41,956 bases of DNA, from the NCBI GenBank assembly GCA_001920415.1, contig MNJR01000066.1, positions 1-41,956 on the forward strand. The letters run 5' to 3'. A model generated the notes under the pieces. The model ran no database searches, was not told where the DNA came from, and saw only the letters and a program-made list of their open reading frames with translations. Below, piece after piece: positions 41,581 through 41,956 of this stretch. Both the position numbers and the translations under genes were made by a program. This DNA comes from Acidobacteria bacterium 13_1_20CM_3_53_8. Lineage in GTDB: Bacteria; Acidobacteriota; Blastocatellia; Pyrinomonadales; Pyrinomonadaceae. The first letter of the stretch is position 1, and each line of letters begins with the position of its first letter.

Positions 41581-41882
41581 AATTCCAACTCAACAGTTGC
41601 AGGATCATACGCCAGTCCAGCTTACACGGAAACCGGGTCTCTTGATCCAACTGAGCGCCTAACACCTGAATTAACCCACGCCGAGCATAAAGAATTCAAG
41701 CCAGAAGGAACAAGCTGATGATGAAAGGGATACTATCGAGGCGGCGGGTTCTATGAATTGTTAGGCTAGACGCTCTCATGTAGTGGTGGAGGCAGAATGA
41801 ACACACTCGTAACTAAGCAAGGCGCTGCGCTCTATACAGGATAGAATATGGGCCTGTTCTGCGAAGTCTGGCCGTTACAATT
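41581..41882. other. Non-coding gap, no recognisable feature
   Basis: I see no reading frame with a ribosome site, no long inverted repeat and no clear promoter in this gap. It is upstream of the HExxH gene. Confidence 0.6.
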
Positions 41883-41956
41883 CTAGCTGGTTGGCTCTTT
41901 ACTTATGGAGTGGAGTTGTTCATCAATATATTTAATGCGTTCCTCATAGAATTGTA
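41883..41956 (-). CDS. C-terminal fragment of a gene cut by the window edge (tentative)
   Basis: Reading leftwards from the edge, one frame is open and gives QFYEERIKYIDEQLHSISK followed by EPTS and a stop at 41883-41885. The charged helical look fits a protein C-terminus. The rest lies outside the window, so no family can be named. Confidence 0.35.
   Translation of the reverse strand, partial: QFYEERIKYIDEQLHSISKEPTS

Overview
The window looks like a chromosomal segment of a soil-type bacterium, most likely an Acidobacteriota member near Blastocatellia/Pyrinomonadales. This placement is an inference from the gene content (a huge WD40/Kelch/DUF4214 secreted protein, Tat lipoproteins, RND efflux, aerobic purine catabolism), the moderate GC and the many long intergenic inverted repeats. 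No rRNA, tRNA or transposase gene was seen.

Layout. 1-4.6 kb: a 1517-residue secreted mosaic protein. 4.6-6.1 kb: a stand-alone receiver protein, a probable structured small RNA with its own promoter, and a 61-residue acidic protein. 6.2-8.9 kb: a Tat-exported M23 peptidase lipoprotein, then on the minus strand an ECF sigma factor / membrane anti-sigma / Spy-like periplasmic protein operon. 10.1-19.1 kb: an RND efflux module (lipoprotein adaptor, AcrB-type pump, TolC-like channel, a second short adaptor-like lipoprotein) followed by three small membrane or coiled-coil proteins. 19.2-22.5 kb: an AraC-type regulator, a DUF6986 aldolase-like protein, a small membrane protein and a Rho-N-like protein.

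22.6-31.8 kb, all on the minus strand, is a purine-to-glyoxylate route: three-subunit xanthine dehydrogenase (xdhA, xdhC, xdhB), an unexpected membrane NlpC/P60 gene inside the xdh operon, allantoinase, allantoicase, OHCU decarboxylase, and a fusion of 5-hydroxyisourate hydrolase with the membrane domain of the urate oxidase PuuD. Together these cover hypoxanthine/xanthine -> urate -> hydroxyisourate -> OHCU -> allantoin -> allantoate -> ureidoglycolate. The purine permease that should head the cluster is an internally deleted remnant. The DUF6986 protein nearby is a candidate for the glyoxylate end of the pathway.

31.9-32.6 kb: a CRISPR array of 10 repeats without cas genes, degenerate at both ends, beside a two-gene pair of small conserved hypothetical proteins. 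33.2-36.7 kb: glycerol catabolism (glpD, glpK). 37.0-41.6 kb: a zinc-ribbon protein, an SGNH hydrolase, a Fes-type esterase, and an overlapping operon of an HEAGH metalloprotein, a 63-residue protein and a DUF4097 repeat protein. A gene fragment probably runs off the right edge.

A striking background feature is that most gaps over about 100 bases hold a long inverted repeat with arms of 25-50 nt. These fall into several distinct sequence families, some recurring three times with homologous loops.
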